From contig DAJPGB010000001.1 in NCBI GenBank assembly GCA_025992855.1, positions 806,001-870,000 on the forward strand: 64,000 nt of DNA. Direction: 5' to 3'. Both the position numbers and the translations under genes were made by a program. The notes under the pieces are model-generated. The model searched no databases. It had not been told where the DNA came from and was given only the letters and a program-made list of their open reading frames with translations. Below are positions 8,446 through 17,747 of this stretch, piece after piece; positions within the stretch are counted from its first letter, which is position 1; each line of letters begins with the position of its first letter. This DNA comes from Coriobacteriaceae bacterium (GTDB taxonomy: Bacteria > Actinomycetota > Coriobacteriia > Coriobacteriales > Coriobacteriaceae).

Positions 8446-8502
8446 AGGTGAACGTTCACCTTTTGAGTTGCAATGGATTAGTATAGTGAACGTTCACCTA
8501 AA
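8446..8502 (+). promoter_or_regulatory. uxaC promoter with two GTGAACGTTCAC operators
   Basis: Operator 1 is the perfect 16-base palindrome AGGTGAACGTTCACCT (8446-8461). Operator 2, GTGAACGTTCAC (8486-8497), overlaps a TATAGT -10 box (8482-8487); TTTTGA (8461-8466) is a poor -35 candidate. A repressor on operator 2 would block RNA polymerase, and the pair, 38 bases apart, could be bridged. Confidence 0.8.
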
Positions 8503-8551
8503 GGATAACGAGCGCGCCGTGCGCCCGCCTTGCCAGCAAAGGGGCTGTTTG

Positions 8552-9979
8552 ATGAAAAACTTTATGGACGATCAGGATTTCCTGCTGAGCACCAAGACCG
8601 GCGAGGAGCTGTTCCACAACTTTGCCAAGGGCATGCCCATCGTCGACTACCACTGCCACATTTCGCCCAAGGAGATCTGGGAGGACAAGCGTTTCGAGAA
8701 CATCACCGAGGTTTGGCTGGGCGGCGACCACTACAAGTGGCGCCTGATGCGCGCCAACGGCGTCGACGAGCGTTTTATCACTGGCGATGCCCCTGCTCGC
8801 GAGAAGTTCCAAAAGTGGGCCGAGACCCTGGGTCGCTGCGTTGGCAACCCCGTCTTTGAGTGGAGCCACCTGGAGCTTAAGCGCTACTTTGGCTACGAGG
8901 GCGTCCTCAACGGCAAGACCGCCCAGGAGGTCTGGGACCTTGCCAACGCCAAGCTCGCCGAGGCCAGCTTTACCTGCCGCAACCTAATCAAGCAGTCCAA
9001 CGTCCGCATGATCTGCACTACCGACGACCCCGCCGACAGCTTTGAGTGGCACAAGAAGATTGCTGCCGATGACAGTTTTGACGTTCAGGTCGTTCCCGCC
9101 ATGCGTCCCGACGCCGCTCTGCGTATCGAGCGCGGTCAGGAGTTTGCCGACTACTGCAAGCACCTCTCCGAGGTTGCCGGCGTTGAGGTCAGCGACTTCG
9201 AGGGCATGAAGTCTGCCATCTCCAAGCGCTACGACGTTGCTCACGAGCTGGGCTGCCGCGCCTCCGACCACGCACTCGATTACGTTATGTACGTCCCGGC
9301 TACCGCCGATGAGATCGAGGCCATCTTTGCCAAGGGTCTGGCTGCTGAGCCGCTTACCGAGGAAGAGATCCTCAAGTACAAGACTGCCTTTATGCAGTTC
9401 GTTGCCGGCGAGTATGTCCGTCTGGGCTGGGCCATGCAGCTGCACTTTGGCTGCAAGCGCGACAACAACCGCGCCATGTTTGCCAAGCTCGGCCCCGATA
9501 CCGGTTACGACTGCATCTCCAACTACACGCCGTCTGACCAGCTCGCCGATTTCCTCAACTCCATCCAGGAGACCTGCGGCCTGCCCAAGACCATCCTGTA
9601 CAGCCTGAACCCCATCGATAACACCATGATTGACACCGTCATGGGCTGCTTCCAGGAGGCCCCGACTGCCGGCAAGATCCAGAACGGTTCCGCTTGGTGG
9701 TTCAACGACAACGAGGTCGGCATGCGCGAGCAGCTCACGGCCCTGGCAAACGAGGGCGTGCTGGGCAACTTTGTGGGCATGCTTACCGACTCCCGCTCCT
9801 TCCTGTCCTACCCGCGTCACGAGTACTTCCGTCGCGTGCTGTGCAGCGTGATCGGCGAGTGGGTTGAGCAGGGCAAGTATCCGGCCGACATGGAGCTGCT
9901 GGGCACCATCGTGCGCGACATCAGCTACAACAACGCGGTCCGCTACTTTGGCTTTGACCTGGATACCGTCGAGGCTTAA
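8552..9979 (+). CDS. uxaC: Glucuronate/galacturonate isomerase
   Basis: This 475-residue protein has the standard UxaC length and the amidohydrolase-fold metal motif VDYHCHISPKEI near the N-terminus, with WRLMRANGV and AMQLHFGCKRDNN further on. It converts D-galacturonate to D-tagaturonate (and D-glucuronate to D-fructuronate), the first step to KDG. The ATG at 8552 is chosen because AAAGGGG lies eight bases before it; upstream in-frame starts would overlap the operators. It begins the uxaC-uxaB-uxaA series. Confidence 0.95.
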   Translation: MKNFMDDQDFLLSTKTGEELFHNFAKGMPIVDYHCHISPKEIWEDKRFENITEVWLGGDHYKWRLMRANGVDERFITGDAPAREKFQKWAETLGRCVGNPVFEWSHLELKRYFGYEGVLNGKTAQEVWDLANAKLAEASFTCRNLIKQSNVRMICTTDDPADSFEWHKKIAADDSFDVQVVPAMRPDAALRIERGQEFADYCKHLSEVAGVEVSDFEGMKSAISKRYDVAHELGCRASDHALDYVMYVPATADEIEAIFAKGLAAEPLTEEEILKYKTAFMQFVAGEYVRLGWAMQLHFGCKRDNNRAMFAKLGPDTGYDCISNYTPSDQLADFLNSIQETCGLPKTILYSLNPIDNTMIDTVMGCFQEAPTAGKIQNGSAWWFNDNEVGMREQLTALANEGVLGNFVGMLTDSRSFLSYPRHEYFRRVLCSVIGEWVEQGKYPADMELLGTIVRDISYNNAVRYFGFDLDTVEA

Positions 9980-10002
9980 ACCCGCATCGAATCACACCGA
10001 AC

Positions 10003-10042
10003 TCGGGAGCGCCGTTGCCACACGCGGCGCCCCCGTTTTGCC
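10003..10042 (+). terminator. Possible intercistronic hairpin uxaC-uxaB
   Basis: GGAGCGCCG and CGGCGCCCCC can pair and are followed by GTTTTG. It may partly attenuate readthrough into uxaB or stabilise processed ends. Confidence 0.4.
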
Positions 10043-10075
10043 TGCACGCTAACAGCAATCTAAGGAGAGACATCG

Positions 10076-11590
10076 ATGGAGAACATCAGCTACGAGACGC
10101 TCGAGAAGATCGGCTACAAGGGCTACCTGCTGCCCAAGGACGCGCCCGAGAAGGTTCTGCAGTTTGGCGAGGGCAATTTCCTGCGCGCCTTTGTCGACCG
10201 CTTCTTTGACATGGGCAACGAGGCAACCGGCTGGAACGGCAAGGTTGTCATGGTGCAGCCCATCAGCGGCGCTTTTGGCTTTGCCGACGGCATCAATGCC
10301 CAGGATGACCTGTACACCGTGCTGGTGCGCGGCAAGGAGAACGGCAACACGGTCGACGAGTCCCGTGTGATCAGCGCCTGCAGCCGCTGCCTCAATCCGT
10401 ATCGTGAGGACGACTACCGCGCCATGATGGAGGTCGCCGTCTCCGACGATTTGGAGATTATCGTCTCCAACACCACCGAGGCTGGCATTGCCTACGATCC
10501 GTCCTGCAAGGCCGACGACATGCCGCCCGCGAGCTTCCCCGCTAAGCTTGCCCAGGTGCTCCACACCCGCTGGGCCGCCGGCAAGCCGGGCGTCATCGTG
10601 CTCGCCTGCGAACTCATCGATCACAACGGCGAGGAGCTGCTGCGCATCATGAACCAGTACGTGAGCGACTGGGGCTGGGAGGACGAGTTTGCGCAGTGGA
10701 TGGCCAACGACTGCACTGTCTGCACCACGCTCGTCGACACTATCGTCCCCGGCCGCATCCGCGACCCCAAGGAGGCCGCTGCCGTGGCCGAGCGCCTGGG
10801 CTACGAGGATCCTTTCCTGGCCGTGCGCGAGCCCTTCCAGATGTGGGGCATCCAGGGCGATGAGTCGCTCAAGGAGCGTCTGCCCTTCGTGAAGGCCGGC
10901 CTGCCGGGCGTCTTTGTGACCCCCGATGTCACCCCGTACAAGAAGCGCAAGGTCCGCATCCTCAACGGCGCCCACACTGCCTTTGTTCCGGGCTCCTGGG
11001 TTGCCGGCTTTGACATCGTGCGCGATTGCATGCATGACGAGACCGTTCGCGGCTTCATGAACACCATGCTCTACGACGAGGTCATCCCGACGCTTGCCGC
11101 CGATCTTGATGTCGAGGACTGCAAGGCCTTTGCCGCCGCCGTCGAGAACCGCTTCGACAACCCGTTTATCGACCACGCGCTGCTCTCCATTTGCCTCAAC
11201 TCAACCGCCAAATGGCGCGCTCGCGACCTGCCCACGCTCAAGGACTATGTTGCCGAGACCGGCAGCCTGCCCAAGTGCCTGGCGACGAGCCTCGCTACGC
11301 TCATTGCCTTCTATACGCAGGAGCTCGTTGCTCGCGAGGGCGATGGCCTGCACCTGCGCCGCGCCGACGGCACCGAGTACACCGCTCAGGACGATGCCTT
11401 CGTGCTCGACTTCTACGCCGCCCACGCCGGTGCAGACGATGCCGAGCTGGTGCACGACGTGCTCAGCAACGAGCAGATGTGGGGCGAGGACCTTACGCAG
11501 ATCGCCGGCCTTGAGGAGTTTGTTGTCAACGCGCTTGCCGTTGTGCGCGCCGAGGGCGCCAAGCAGGCATTTGCCAACGCCCAGGCCTAA
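10076..11590 (+). CDS. uxaB: Tagaturonate reductase (altronate oxidoreductase)
   Basis: This 504-residue member of the polyol/mannitol dehydrogenase family has the N-terminal dinucleotide-binding start VLQFGEGNFLRAF and the catalytic-domain motif KKRKVRILNGAHT. UxaB reduces D-tagaturonate to D-altronate with NADH. Position between uxaC and uxaA favours UxaB over the related fructuronate reductase UxuB. It has a good ribosome binding site (AAGGAGAG). Confidence 0.93.
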   Translation: MENISYETLEKIGYKGYLLPKDAPEKVLQFGEGNFLRAFVDRFFDMGNEATGWNGKVVMVQPISGAFGFADGINAQDDLYTVLVRGKENGNTVDESRVISACSRCLNPYREDDYRAMMEVAVSDDLEIIVSNTTEAGIAYDPSCKADDMPPASFPAKLAQVLHTRWAAGKPGVIVLACELIDHNGEELLRIMNQYVSDWGWEDEFAQWMANDCTVCTTLVDTIVPGRIRDPKEAAAVAERLGYEDPFLAVREPFQMWGIQGDESLKERLPFVKAGLPGVFVTPDVTPYKKRKVRILNGAHTAFVPGSWVAGFDIVRDCMHDETVRGFMNTMLYDEVIPTLAADLDVEDCKAFAAAVENRFDNPFIDHALLSICLNSTAKWRARDLPTLKDYVAETGSLPKCLATSLATLIAFYTQELVAREGDGLHLRRADGTEYTAQDDAFVLDFYAAHAGADDAELVHDVLSNEQMWGEDLTQIAGLEEFVVNALAVVRAEGAKQAFANAQA

Positions 11591-11668
11591 ATCCTTCTGT
11601 GCGTCCGCCGGGCAACTGGCGGGCGCCCGCTGACTTCTGCTCAACCTGTAGGGTTAGGACCATTTGTA

Positions 11669-13153
11669 ATGAACACTATCCAGATCAATCCGGCCGACAA
11701 CGTGATCGTCGCGCTGTCGCCGCTTGCCAAGGGCACCGCCGTCGCGGTTCCCGGGGTGGGCGAGGTCGTTGCCGCGGAGGATATTCCGCAGGGCCACAAG
11801 ATGGCCGTGCGTGCCATTGCGGCGGGGGAGGACGTCGTCAAGTACGGTCTTCCTATCGGTCACGTGACGGGCGACATCCAGCCCGGTCAGTGGCTTCATA
11901 CGCATAACGTCAAGACCAACCTTTCGGGCGAGGTCGAGTACGCTTACAACCCGACGCATCCGGTCGTTGAGCCGGTTGAGCCCGAGACCTTTATGGGCTT
12001 CCGCCGCGCTGACGGTCGCGCCGCCACGCGCAACGAGCTGTGGATCATCCCCACGGTCGGCTGCGTCAACGAGGTCGCACGTGCCATGTGCGAGCAGGCT
12101 CAGGATCTGGTCGAGGGCTCGCTGGAGGGCGTTTACTACTTCCCGCATCCCTTTGGCTGCTCGCAGACCGGTGCCGACCATGCCCAGACGCGCCGTCTGC
12201 TGGTGGCGCTCTCGCGTCACGCAAACGCTGCGGGTGTGCTGTTCCTGTCCCTCGGTTGCGAAAACTGCACGCACCAGCAGGTACTCGACGAGCTCGGTGA
12301 CTTCGATCGCGAGCGCGTTCGATTCCTCGCCTGCCAGGATGTAGCCGACGAGCAGGTCGAGGGTCACAAGATCCTGTCCGAGCTTGCCGACCTGGCCAAG
12401 CAGGCCAAGCGTGAGCCCATTCCTGCCTCCGAGCTGGTCATTGGCCTTAAGTGCGGCGGCTCTGACGGTCTTTCGGGCATTACCGCCAACCCCACGATCG
12501 GTCGCGTGAGCGATATGGTTGTCGCCCGCGGCGGCACGTCGGTGCTCACCGAGGTGCCCGAGATGTTTGGCGCGGAGAGCATTCTGCTCGATCGCTGTGA
12601 GAGCCAGGACGTCTTTAACGCAGCTGCCGACATGCTCAACGGCTTTAAGGACTACTTTATCAGCCACGGCGAGGTCGTCTACGAGAACCCGAGCCCCGGC
12701 AACAAGGACGGCGGCATTACCACGCTCGAGGACAAGAGCTGCGGCTGCGTGCAAAAGGGCGGATCTGCCCCCATCGTCGACGTGCTGCCGTACGCCGGTC
12801 AGGCTACCAAGCATGGTCTGAACATGCTGTGCGGTCCGGGCAACGACATGGTATCCACCACGGCCCTGACGGCTGCCGGCTGCCACGTGATCCTGTTCTC
12901 GACCGGCCGCGGCACGCCGTTTGGTGCGCCGGCGCCTACGCTCAAGGTGTTCACCAACCAGCGCCTGTGCGACCACAAGGCCAACTGGATGGACTTTAAC
13001 GCCGGTGTGGTGGCTACGGGCGAGCGTACGCTCGATGAGGCTGCCGGCGATCTGTATCAGCTGGTGCTGGACACGGCGAGCGGCAAGCTTACCAGCGCCG
13101 AGCGTCGCGGCTGTCACGAGATCAGCATCTGGAAGGACGGCGTCTGCCTGTAG
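11669..13153 (+). CDS. uxaA: Altronate dehydratase
   Basis: This 494-residue protein has an N-terminal SAF domain (about residues 1-85, with GVGEVVAAEDIPQGHK) followed by the UxaA/GarD catalytic region with conserved Cys and His (PHPFGCSQTGADH, LGCENCTHQQ, GLKCGGSDGLSGITANP, ILFSTGRGTPFG). It is an iron-dependent enzyme dehydrating D-altronate to 2-keto-3-deoxygluconate. It closes the uxaCBA series and is followed by a strong terminator. Confidence 0.95.
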   Translation: MNTIQINPADNVIVALSPLAKGTAVAVPGVGEVVAAEDIPQGHKMAVRAIAAGEDVVKYGLPIGHVTGDIQPGQWLHTHNVKTNLSGEVEYAYNPTHPVVEPVEPETFMGFRRADGRAATRNELWIIPTVGCVNEVARAMCEQAQDLVEGSLEGVYYFPHPFGCSQTGADHAQTRRLLVALSRHANAAGVLFLSLGCENCTHQQVLDELGDFDRERVRFLACQDVADEQVEGHKILSELADLAKQAKREPIPASELVIGLKCGGSDGLSGITANPTIGRVSDMVVARGGTSVLTEVPEMFGAESILLDRCESQDVFNAAADMLNGFKDYFISHGEVVYENPSPGNKDGGITTLEDKSCGCVQKGGSAPIVDVLPYAGQATKHGLNMLCGPGNDMVSTTALTAAGCHVILFSTGRGTPFGAPAPTLKVFTNQRLCDHKANWMDFNAGVVATGERTLDEAAGDLYQLVLDTASGKLTSAERRGCHEISIWKDGVCL

Positions 13154-13201
13154 CGATGACACGTTGAGCGCGTGATTGAATAAGCTGCTGCAAAGACTGG
13201 G

Positions 13202-13238
13202 CGACCCCGCCGAGGACAATCTCGGCGGGGTCGTTTTT
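13202..13238 (+). terminator. Terminator after uxaA
   Basis: CGACCCCGCCGAG pairs perfectly with CTCGGCGGGGTCG and is followed by TTTTT. Confidence 0.95.
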
Positions 13239-13312
13239 CGTTTCTCGTTGCGTTGTCGTGCACGGCTTTTTTGGGGAAGGGTGCCCGGCACCTCCCTCAT
13301 CTCCAGAGAACA

Positions 13313-13485
13313 ATGAACGTTCACCTAGTTGTTGCGTGGTGCTGAATCGACTTGATAATCAAAAATGCAGGGATTTTTTCATTTTCAGGCCCGTTCAACG
13401 GCAAAAAACGACCGTTCAAGGATAATATACAAGTGAACGTTCACCTATTATAAGCAATCGCGCATAATCTAGCTAAACGTTCACC
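13313..13485 (+). promoter_or_regulatory. Promoter of the GPH/GH28 operon with three operators
   Basis: Operators of the GTGAACGTTCAC type lie at 13313-13324 (one mismatch), 13433-13444 (perfect) and 13474-13485 (TAAACGTTCACC). A promoter TTCACC (13440-13445), 17-base spacer, CATAAT (13463-13468) overlaps the second operator and places the third at the transcription start. Between 13325 and 13432 half-sites such as CCGTTCAA recur; no gene is seen in this 410-base gap. Confidence 0.8.
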
Positions 13486-13563
13486 CTGAACGGCATGCAG
13501 ACAGACGTCGGTATGGACTCCAATGTCTTGTTCCAAGACAATCGAGAAAAGAGAGGGAGCTCG

Positions 13564-15123
13564 ATGACTAACAAGATCGGTAAAAAGCGCAAGATCACAT
13601 TCTGGACGCGCTTGGGCTTTGGTATGGGCGGCATGCTCAACTCTGGTGCCCTGACCTTTACGCACAGCTACATGGTGCTGTTCCTGTCCACGGAGTGCGG
13701 TCTGTCCGCAGGCGAGGCTGCGTTGATCAGCTCGTTCGCCATCTATCTCAACGCCATTCTGTGCCCGCTCATGGGCTTTGTGGCCGATAACTTTTACGCT
13801 ACCAAGATCGGCCGTATCTTTGGCCGCCGCCGTTTCTGGATCTTGCTGGCAATCCCGATGATGGTCGCCGAGCCGCTCATCTTTGTGGCTACGCCGTTTG
13901 GTTTCCCGTACTACTTTGTGCTGTACCTGATCTACAACGTCGCGTATACGTTCTGCACCGCCAACCTGTCGCCGCTTACCATCGAGATGACCGACGACTT
14001 CAAGGAGCGTACGTACCTCACCGGCTACAAGCACCTCTTTGGTAACGCCGCCGGCTTCCTGATGGCAGCACTCGTCGGCTTTGGCTTTGGCACCTTCGGC
14101 GAGACCAACCCGTTCAGCTACTTCATCATCGCTACGGTCAACGCTTCGGTCATGGCAATCTCGCTGCTGTGCGTGTACCTGTCCACGTGGGAGCACACCC
14201 CCGAGGAGGTGGCTCAGGAGAAGATCGAGAGCGTCGGCGAGGGTATCAAGAAGTTCTTCATCGACGTTGTCTCTACCTTCCGCAATAAGTCCTTCCGCAA
14301 GGTCCTGTATGCACAGGTCTCCACGAAGCTCGCTGCTGCCTGCTGGTCTGCGTGCCTGTCCTTCTTCATCGTCTACTGCCTGCAGATTCCTAAGTCCTAT
14401 GAGTCCGTGATGGAGATGCCCGGCAAGGTCGTCGCTATCGTCTGCACCGCCATCTGGGTTGCCCTCATGGCCAAGAAGGGCTTCCACAAGTCTTGGTACC
14501 TGGCCAACGTCGGTTGCGCTGCGTGCATCATCGCCTACAACTACTTCGCCTTTGGTCAGATTAACGGCACCTCCACGGTCGCCATCGCCATGATTGCCTA
14601 CCCCATCATCTTCGCCATCTGGAAGTTCTTCTACGTTGGTTTCCAGTACCTGCCCGATGTTCTGCTCAACTACATCCCCGATGTCGATGAGCTCATCACC
14701 CTGCGTCGTCGCGAGGGCATCTACAGCTCCGCTCAGCAGCTCTGCCAGCAGATCGCCCAGGCTATCGCCGTCAACGCATGGGCTATCGTCCTTGCTGCCT
14801 CCGGCTTCATTCAGACCGCCGGCAACAGCGACGCCGTGACCCAGCCCGCCACCGTGCCTCTGTACATCTGCGGCTACATGCTTATCGGCTGCGCCGGCTT
14901 CTTCCTGCTCGCGGCTATCCTTGCCCGCGGCATCAAGATCGACAAGGAGCAGTGCGACATCCTCTGCGACGAGATCAAGCGCGTCAAGGAGGGCGGCAAG
15001 ATGGCCGACGTCCAGCCCGAGGTCAAGGCTCTTTGCGAGGAACTCTCCGGCTTCAAGTACGAGGACTGCTTCGCTCACAACAACGTTGGCTTCCAGGACG
15101 GCAGCGTAATCCCCGCCGAGTAA
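13564..15123 (+). CDS. GPH-family sugar:cation symporter, probably for pectin oligosaccharides
   Basis: This 519-residue membrane protein has about 12 membrane segments and features of the glycoside-pentoside-hexuronide family: LGFGMGGMLNSGA at the start, the loop NFYATKIGRIFGRRRFWILLAIP, and a late amphipathic stretch LPDVLLNYIPDVDELITLRRREG. A short charged C-terminal tail follows the last helix. The ATG at 13564 follows GAGAGGGAG. Its operators and the downstream GH28, esterases and pectinesterase suggest uptake of galacturonate-containing oligosaccharides; the substrate is inferred from context. Confidence 0.88.
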   Translation: MTNKIGKKRKITFWTRLGFGMGGMLNSGALTFTHSYMVLFLSTECGLSAGEAALISSFAIYLNAILCPLMGFVADNFYATKIGRIFGRRRFWILLAIPMMVAEPLIFVATPFGFPYYFVLYLIYNVAYTFCTANLSPLTIEMTDDFKERTYLTGYKHLFGNAAGFLMAALVGFGFGTFGETNPFSYFIIATVNASVMAISLLCVYLSTWEHTPEEVAQEKIESVGEGIKKFFIDVVSTFRNKSFRKVLYAQVSTKLAAACWSACLSFFIVYCLQIPKSYESVMEMPGKVVAIVCTAIWVALMAKKGFHKSWYLANVGCAACIIAYNYFAFGQINGTSTVAIAMIAYPIIFAIWKFFYVGFQYLPDVLLNYIPDVDELITLRRREGIYSSAQQLCQQIAQAIAVNAWAIVLAASGFIQTAGNSDAVTQPATVPLYICGYMLIGCAGFFLLAAILARGIKIDKEQCDILCDEIKRVKEGGKMADVQPEVKALCEELSGFKYEDCFAHNNVGFQDGSVIPAE

Positions 15124-15146
15124 GGCAAGCGCATCGTCCACATCAC

Positions 15147-15192
15147 AGGGCCGTGCCACCGGAGATCAACCGGCGGGTGCGGCCCTTTTTTA
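15147..15192 (+). terminator. Terminator-like hairpin between symporter and GH28
   Basis: AGGGCCGTGCC and GGTGCGGCCCT pair around an inner CCGG/CCGG stem and are followed by TTTTTT. As no separate promoter is evident before GH28, it may reduce rather than stop transcription into the enzymes. Confidence 0.8.
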
Positions 15193-15237
15193 AAAACGAG
15201 TAGTATGAACTTCTGATTACATTTGAGGGAGAGACCC

Positions 15238-16833
15238 ATGGAGACGAACGTTATCTGGCGCAATGCCCGCGCGGCCGTTATCGAGCTCGACGACGGTGGC
15301 TACTTTACCTGTGCCGATACGTGGGAGATCTTTGTCAACGATGAGCCCGTCGGTACCACGAATACGGTCGAGACCTATGTTGACGGCCTGGTTCCCGGCA
15401 AGCGCAACCTCGTCCGCTTTGTCTGCGGCGAGCGCGAGCTGAGCGTGGGCGTCACCACGCCCGCGGAGCCCTTTACCATCAACGTTCGCGACTGCGGCGC
15501 CAAAGGCGATGCCGAGCACGATGACACCACCAATATCCAGGCTGCCATCATGGCTTGTCCCAAGGGCGGGCGCGTGCTGATTCCCGCTGGCAACTACCGC
15601 ATCAAGTCCCTCTTCCTTAAGAGCAATATCAACATCGAGCTCGCCGAGGGCGCGGTGCTGCTGGCCCGTCACGACCGCGCGGCGCTTGCCTACATTCCGG
15701 GCACGGTCACGGGTGACAAGGGCACCGGGTATGCCGGCACCGATATGCTGCCCCTGGGCCGCTGGGAGGGCGAGAGCTTTTCGACCTACTGTTCGACCTT
15801 TACGGGTCTGAGCGTGCACGACGTGTGCATCTATGGCCGCGGCGCCATCGACGGCCAGACCGATTTTGCCGAGGATAACTGGTGGAACAAGGACTTTAAG
15901 AATATCTTCCGCCCCGAGGAGGGCCGCGAGATCGCCCGCCCGCGCATGATCTTCCTGTCCGAGTGCCAAAACGTGAGCCTTGCCGGCTTTACCGTCCGCA
16001 ACAGCCCGGCATGGAACATCCATCCCGTTCTGTGTGAGCACGTTGATGCGCTTTGCCTGTCCATCGAGGGTCCCAAGAACTCCCACAACACCGACGGCTT
16101 CGATCCCGAGAGCTGTGGCTTTGTCCGCGTCCTTGGCTGCCAGTTCTCGGTGGGCGACGACTGCATCGCCATCAAGAGCGGCAAGCTGGGCATCGAGCCC
16201 GAGCTTCGTCCCGCTACGCACGATATGCTCGTCTCGCACTGCTACATGCACGATGGCCACGGCGCCGTGGTGCTGGGATCCGAGGCTGCCGGCGGCATCA
16301 AGGACCTCACCGTGAGCAAGTGCCTCTTTGAGCGCACCGACCGAGGCCTGCGCGTCAAGACCCGCCGCGGTCGCGGCAAGGACGCCGTCAACGAGGGCAT
16401 CACATTTGAGCACATTCGCATGGACGAGGTGCTCACGCCTTTCGTGGTCAATTCGTTCTACTTCTGCGACAAGGACGGCAAGACCGATTATGTCCAGAAC
16501 CGCGAGGCGCTGCCCGTCGACGACCGCACGCCCGGCTTTGGTGCCACGACGTTCCGCGATATCGAGGCCACCAACTGCCATGCCGCCGCGGCCTACATCA
16601 CGGGCCTGCCCGAGAGCAAAGTGACGCGCCTGACGTTCCAGGATGTCCATGTGACCTTCGCGGAGGATGCCGAGCCCTTTGTCCCGGCCATGGCCTGCGG
16701 CGTTGAGCCCATGGTGCGCCAGGGCATCATCGCTCAAAACGTCAAGGTACTTGACCTGCAAAACGTGGTTGTTGAGGGCCAGGACGGCGAGGAGCTGCAA
16801 CTCCAAAACGTTGACAAGATCGTCCGTTCCTAA
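15238..16833 (+). CDS. Family GH28 polygalacturonase (probably exo-acting, intracellular)
   Basis: This 531-residue protein has an N-terminal fibronectin-like region (residues 1-80) and a right-handed beta-helix with all GH28 signatures: NTDGFDPESC near 283, GDDCIAIKSG near 305, GHGAVVLGSE near 340 and RGLRVKTRRGRG near 365. It would hydrolyse alpha-1,4 galacturonosyl bonds. The N-terminus (METNVIWRNARAAVIELDD) is no signal peptide, so it should work in the cytoplasm on imported oligomers. The ATG at 15238 follows GAGGGAGAG; an upstream TTG is rejected. Confidence 0.94.
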   Translation: METNVIWRNARAAVIELDDGGYFTCADTWEIFVNDEPVGTTNTVETYVDGLVPGKRNLVRFVCGERELSVGVTTPAEPFTINVRDCGAKGDAEHDDTTNIQAAIMACPKGGRVLIPAGNYRIKSLFLKSNINIELAEGAVLLARHDRAALAYIPGTVTGDKGTGYAGTDMLPLGRWEGESFSTYCSTFTGLSVHDVCIYGRGAIDGQTDFAEDNWWNKDFKNIFRPEEGREIARPRMIFLSECQNVSLAGFTVRNSPAWNIHPVLCEHVDALCLSIEGPKNSHNTDGFDPESCGFVRVLGCQFSVGDDCIAIKSGKLGIEPELRPATHDMLVSHCYMHDGHGAVVLGSEAAGGIKDLTVSKCLFERTDRGLRVKTRRGRGKDAVNEGITFEHIRMDEVLTPFVVNSFYFCDKDGKTDYVQNREALPVDDRTPGFGATTFRDIEATNCHAAAAYITGLPESKVTRLTFQDVHVTFAEDAEPFVPAMACGVEPMVRQGIIAQNVKVLDLQNVVVEGQDGEELQLQNVDKIVRS

Positions 16834-16849
16834 CCCGGATTGATGACCA

Positions 16850-16886
16850 GGGCTGCATTGTCGGATAGACCGGCAATGCAGCCCTT
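16850..16886 (+). terminator. Hairpin after GH28
   Basis: GGGCTGCATTG pairs perfectly with CAATGCAGCCC across 13 bases and is followed by only two T, so termination would be weak. Confidence 0.5.
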
Positions 16887-16937
16887 ATGCGATGCGGCCG
16901 TGTGCGCTGCGCAACGCATTATGGCGAAAGGGAATTC

Positions 16938-17747
16938 ATGCTCAATAAAACGATTCCTGTCGGGGTCGATGGCTCGTCTGCCACGATTACGTCTTATGTT
17001 TTTGCCCCGACCGAAGATGCTTATGCTTTAAAACCGCTGCCTGCAGTTGTGATCGTGCCTGGAGGCGGCTATGATCACGTTTCGCCGCGAGAGGGCGAGC
17101 CGGTGGCACTCCGTTTGTTGGCGATGGGCTACCAGGCATTTGTGCTGAACTATTCGGTTGCTCCGGCTGTCTATCCGCTGGCGTTGCAGGAGCTTGCGCG
17201 AGCGGTCGATACCGTCCGAGGCCATGCGGCGGAGTTCTGTGTCGACCCCGACCGGATTACGGTCATGGGTTTTTCGGCCGGCGGGCATTTGGTTGGCCTG
17301 CTTGGGGCGCTTTGGAACCAGCCCTGGCTCGCAGAGTCGATCGCGGCATCGCCTGAGTCGATTCGGCCTGATGCACTTTGCCTGGGTTATCCGGTCGTGA
17401 GTTCGGGGTCCTATGCCCATCGCGGTTCGTTTGTACACCTAACGGGGGGCGACGGCGCCTTGGCTCAAAAGTTGTCGGTCGAGAACATGGTGAGCGAGGG
17501 CTTTCCCCGAACGTTTTTATGGCATACCGCCGAGGACAAATCGGTGCCGGTCCAAAACAGTCTTTTGCTTGCGCAGGCGCTTGCCGACCACGGGATTGGC
17601 CTTAGTTTGCATGTCTTTCCCCATGGAAAGCATGGGGCAGCGCTTGCCACGGCCCAAACGGCTTTTAAGGGCTGTGCCGAGCATATTCAGCCGCAGGCTC
17701 AGGGCTGGCCTGAGCAGTTCGCTGCCTGGGAGCGTGATGGTCGATGA
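16938..17747 (+). CDS. Alpha/beta-hydrolase esterase (acetyl esterase type)
   Basis: This 269-residue protein has an oxyanion-hole segment VPGGGYDHVS, a nucleophile elbow GFSAGGH near residue 111 and a C-terminal HGKHG histidine. The layout matches small carbohydrate acetyl-esterases of the BD-FAE/CE10-like group. No signal peptide is seen. The gene ends with an ATGA overlap into the pectinesterase fusion, so the two are translationally coupled. Removal of acetyl groups from imported pectin fragments is the likely job. Confidence 0.82.
   Translation: MLNKTIPVGVDGSSATITSYVFAPTEDAYALKPLPAVVIVPGGGYDHVSPREGEPVALRLLAMGYQAFVLNYSVAPAVYPLALQELARAVDTVRGHAAEFCVDPDRITVMGFSAGGHLVGLLGALWNQPWLAESIAASPESIRPDALCLGYPVVSSGSYAHRGSFVHLTGGDGALAQKLSVENMVSEGFPRTFLWHTAEDKSVPVQNSLLLAQALADHGIGLSLHVFPHGKHGAALATAQTAFKGCAEHIQPQAQGWPEQFAAWERDGR

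Noticed and set aside
8104..8451. Short protein between the LacI gene and uxaC
   Set aside because: The frame runs through both arms of the inverted repeat, the terminator and the operator region, and has no ribosome binding site.
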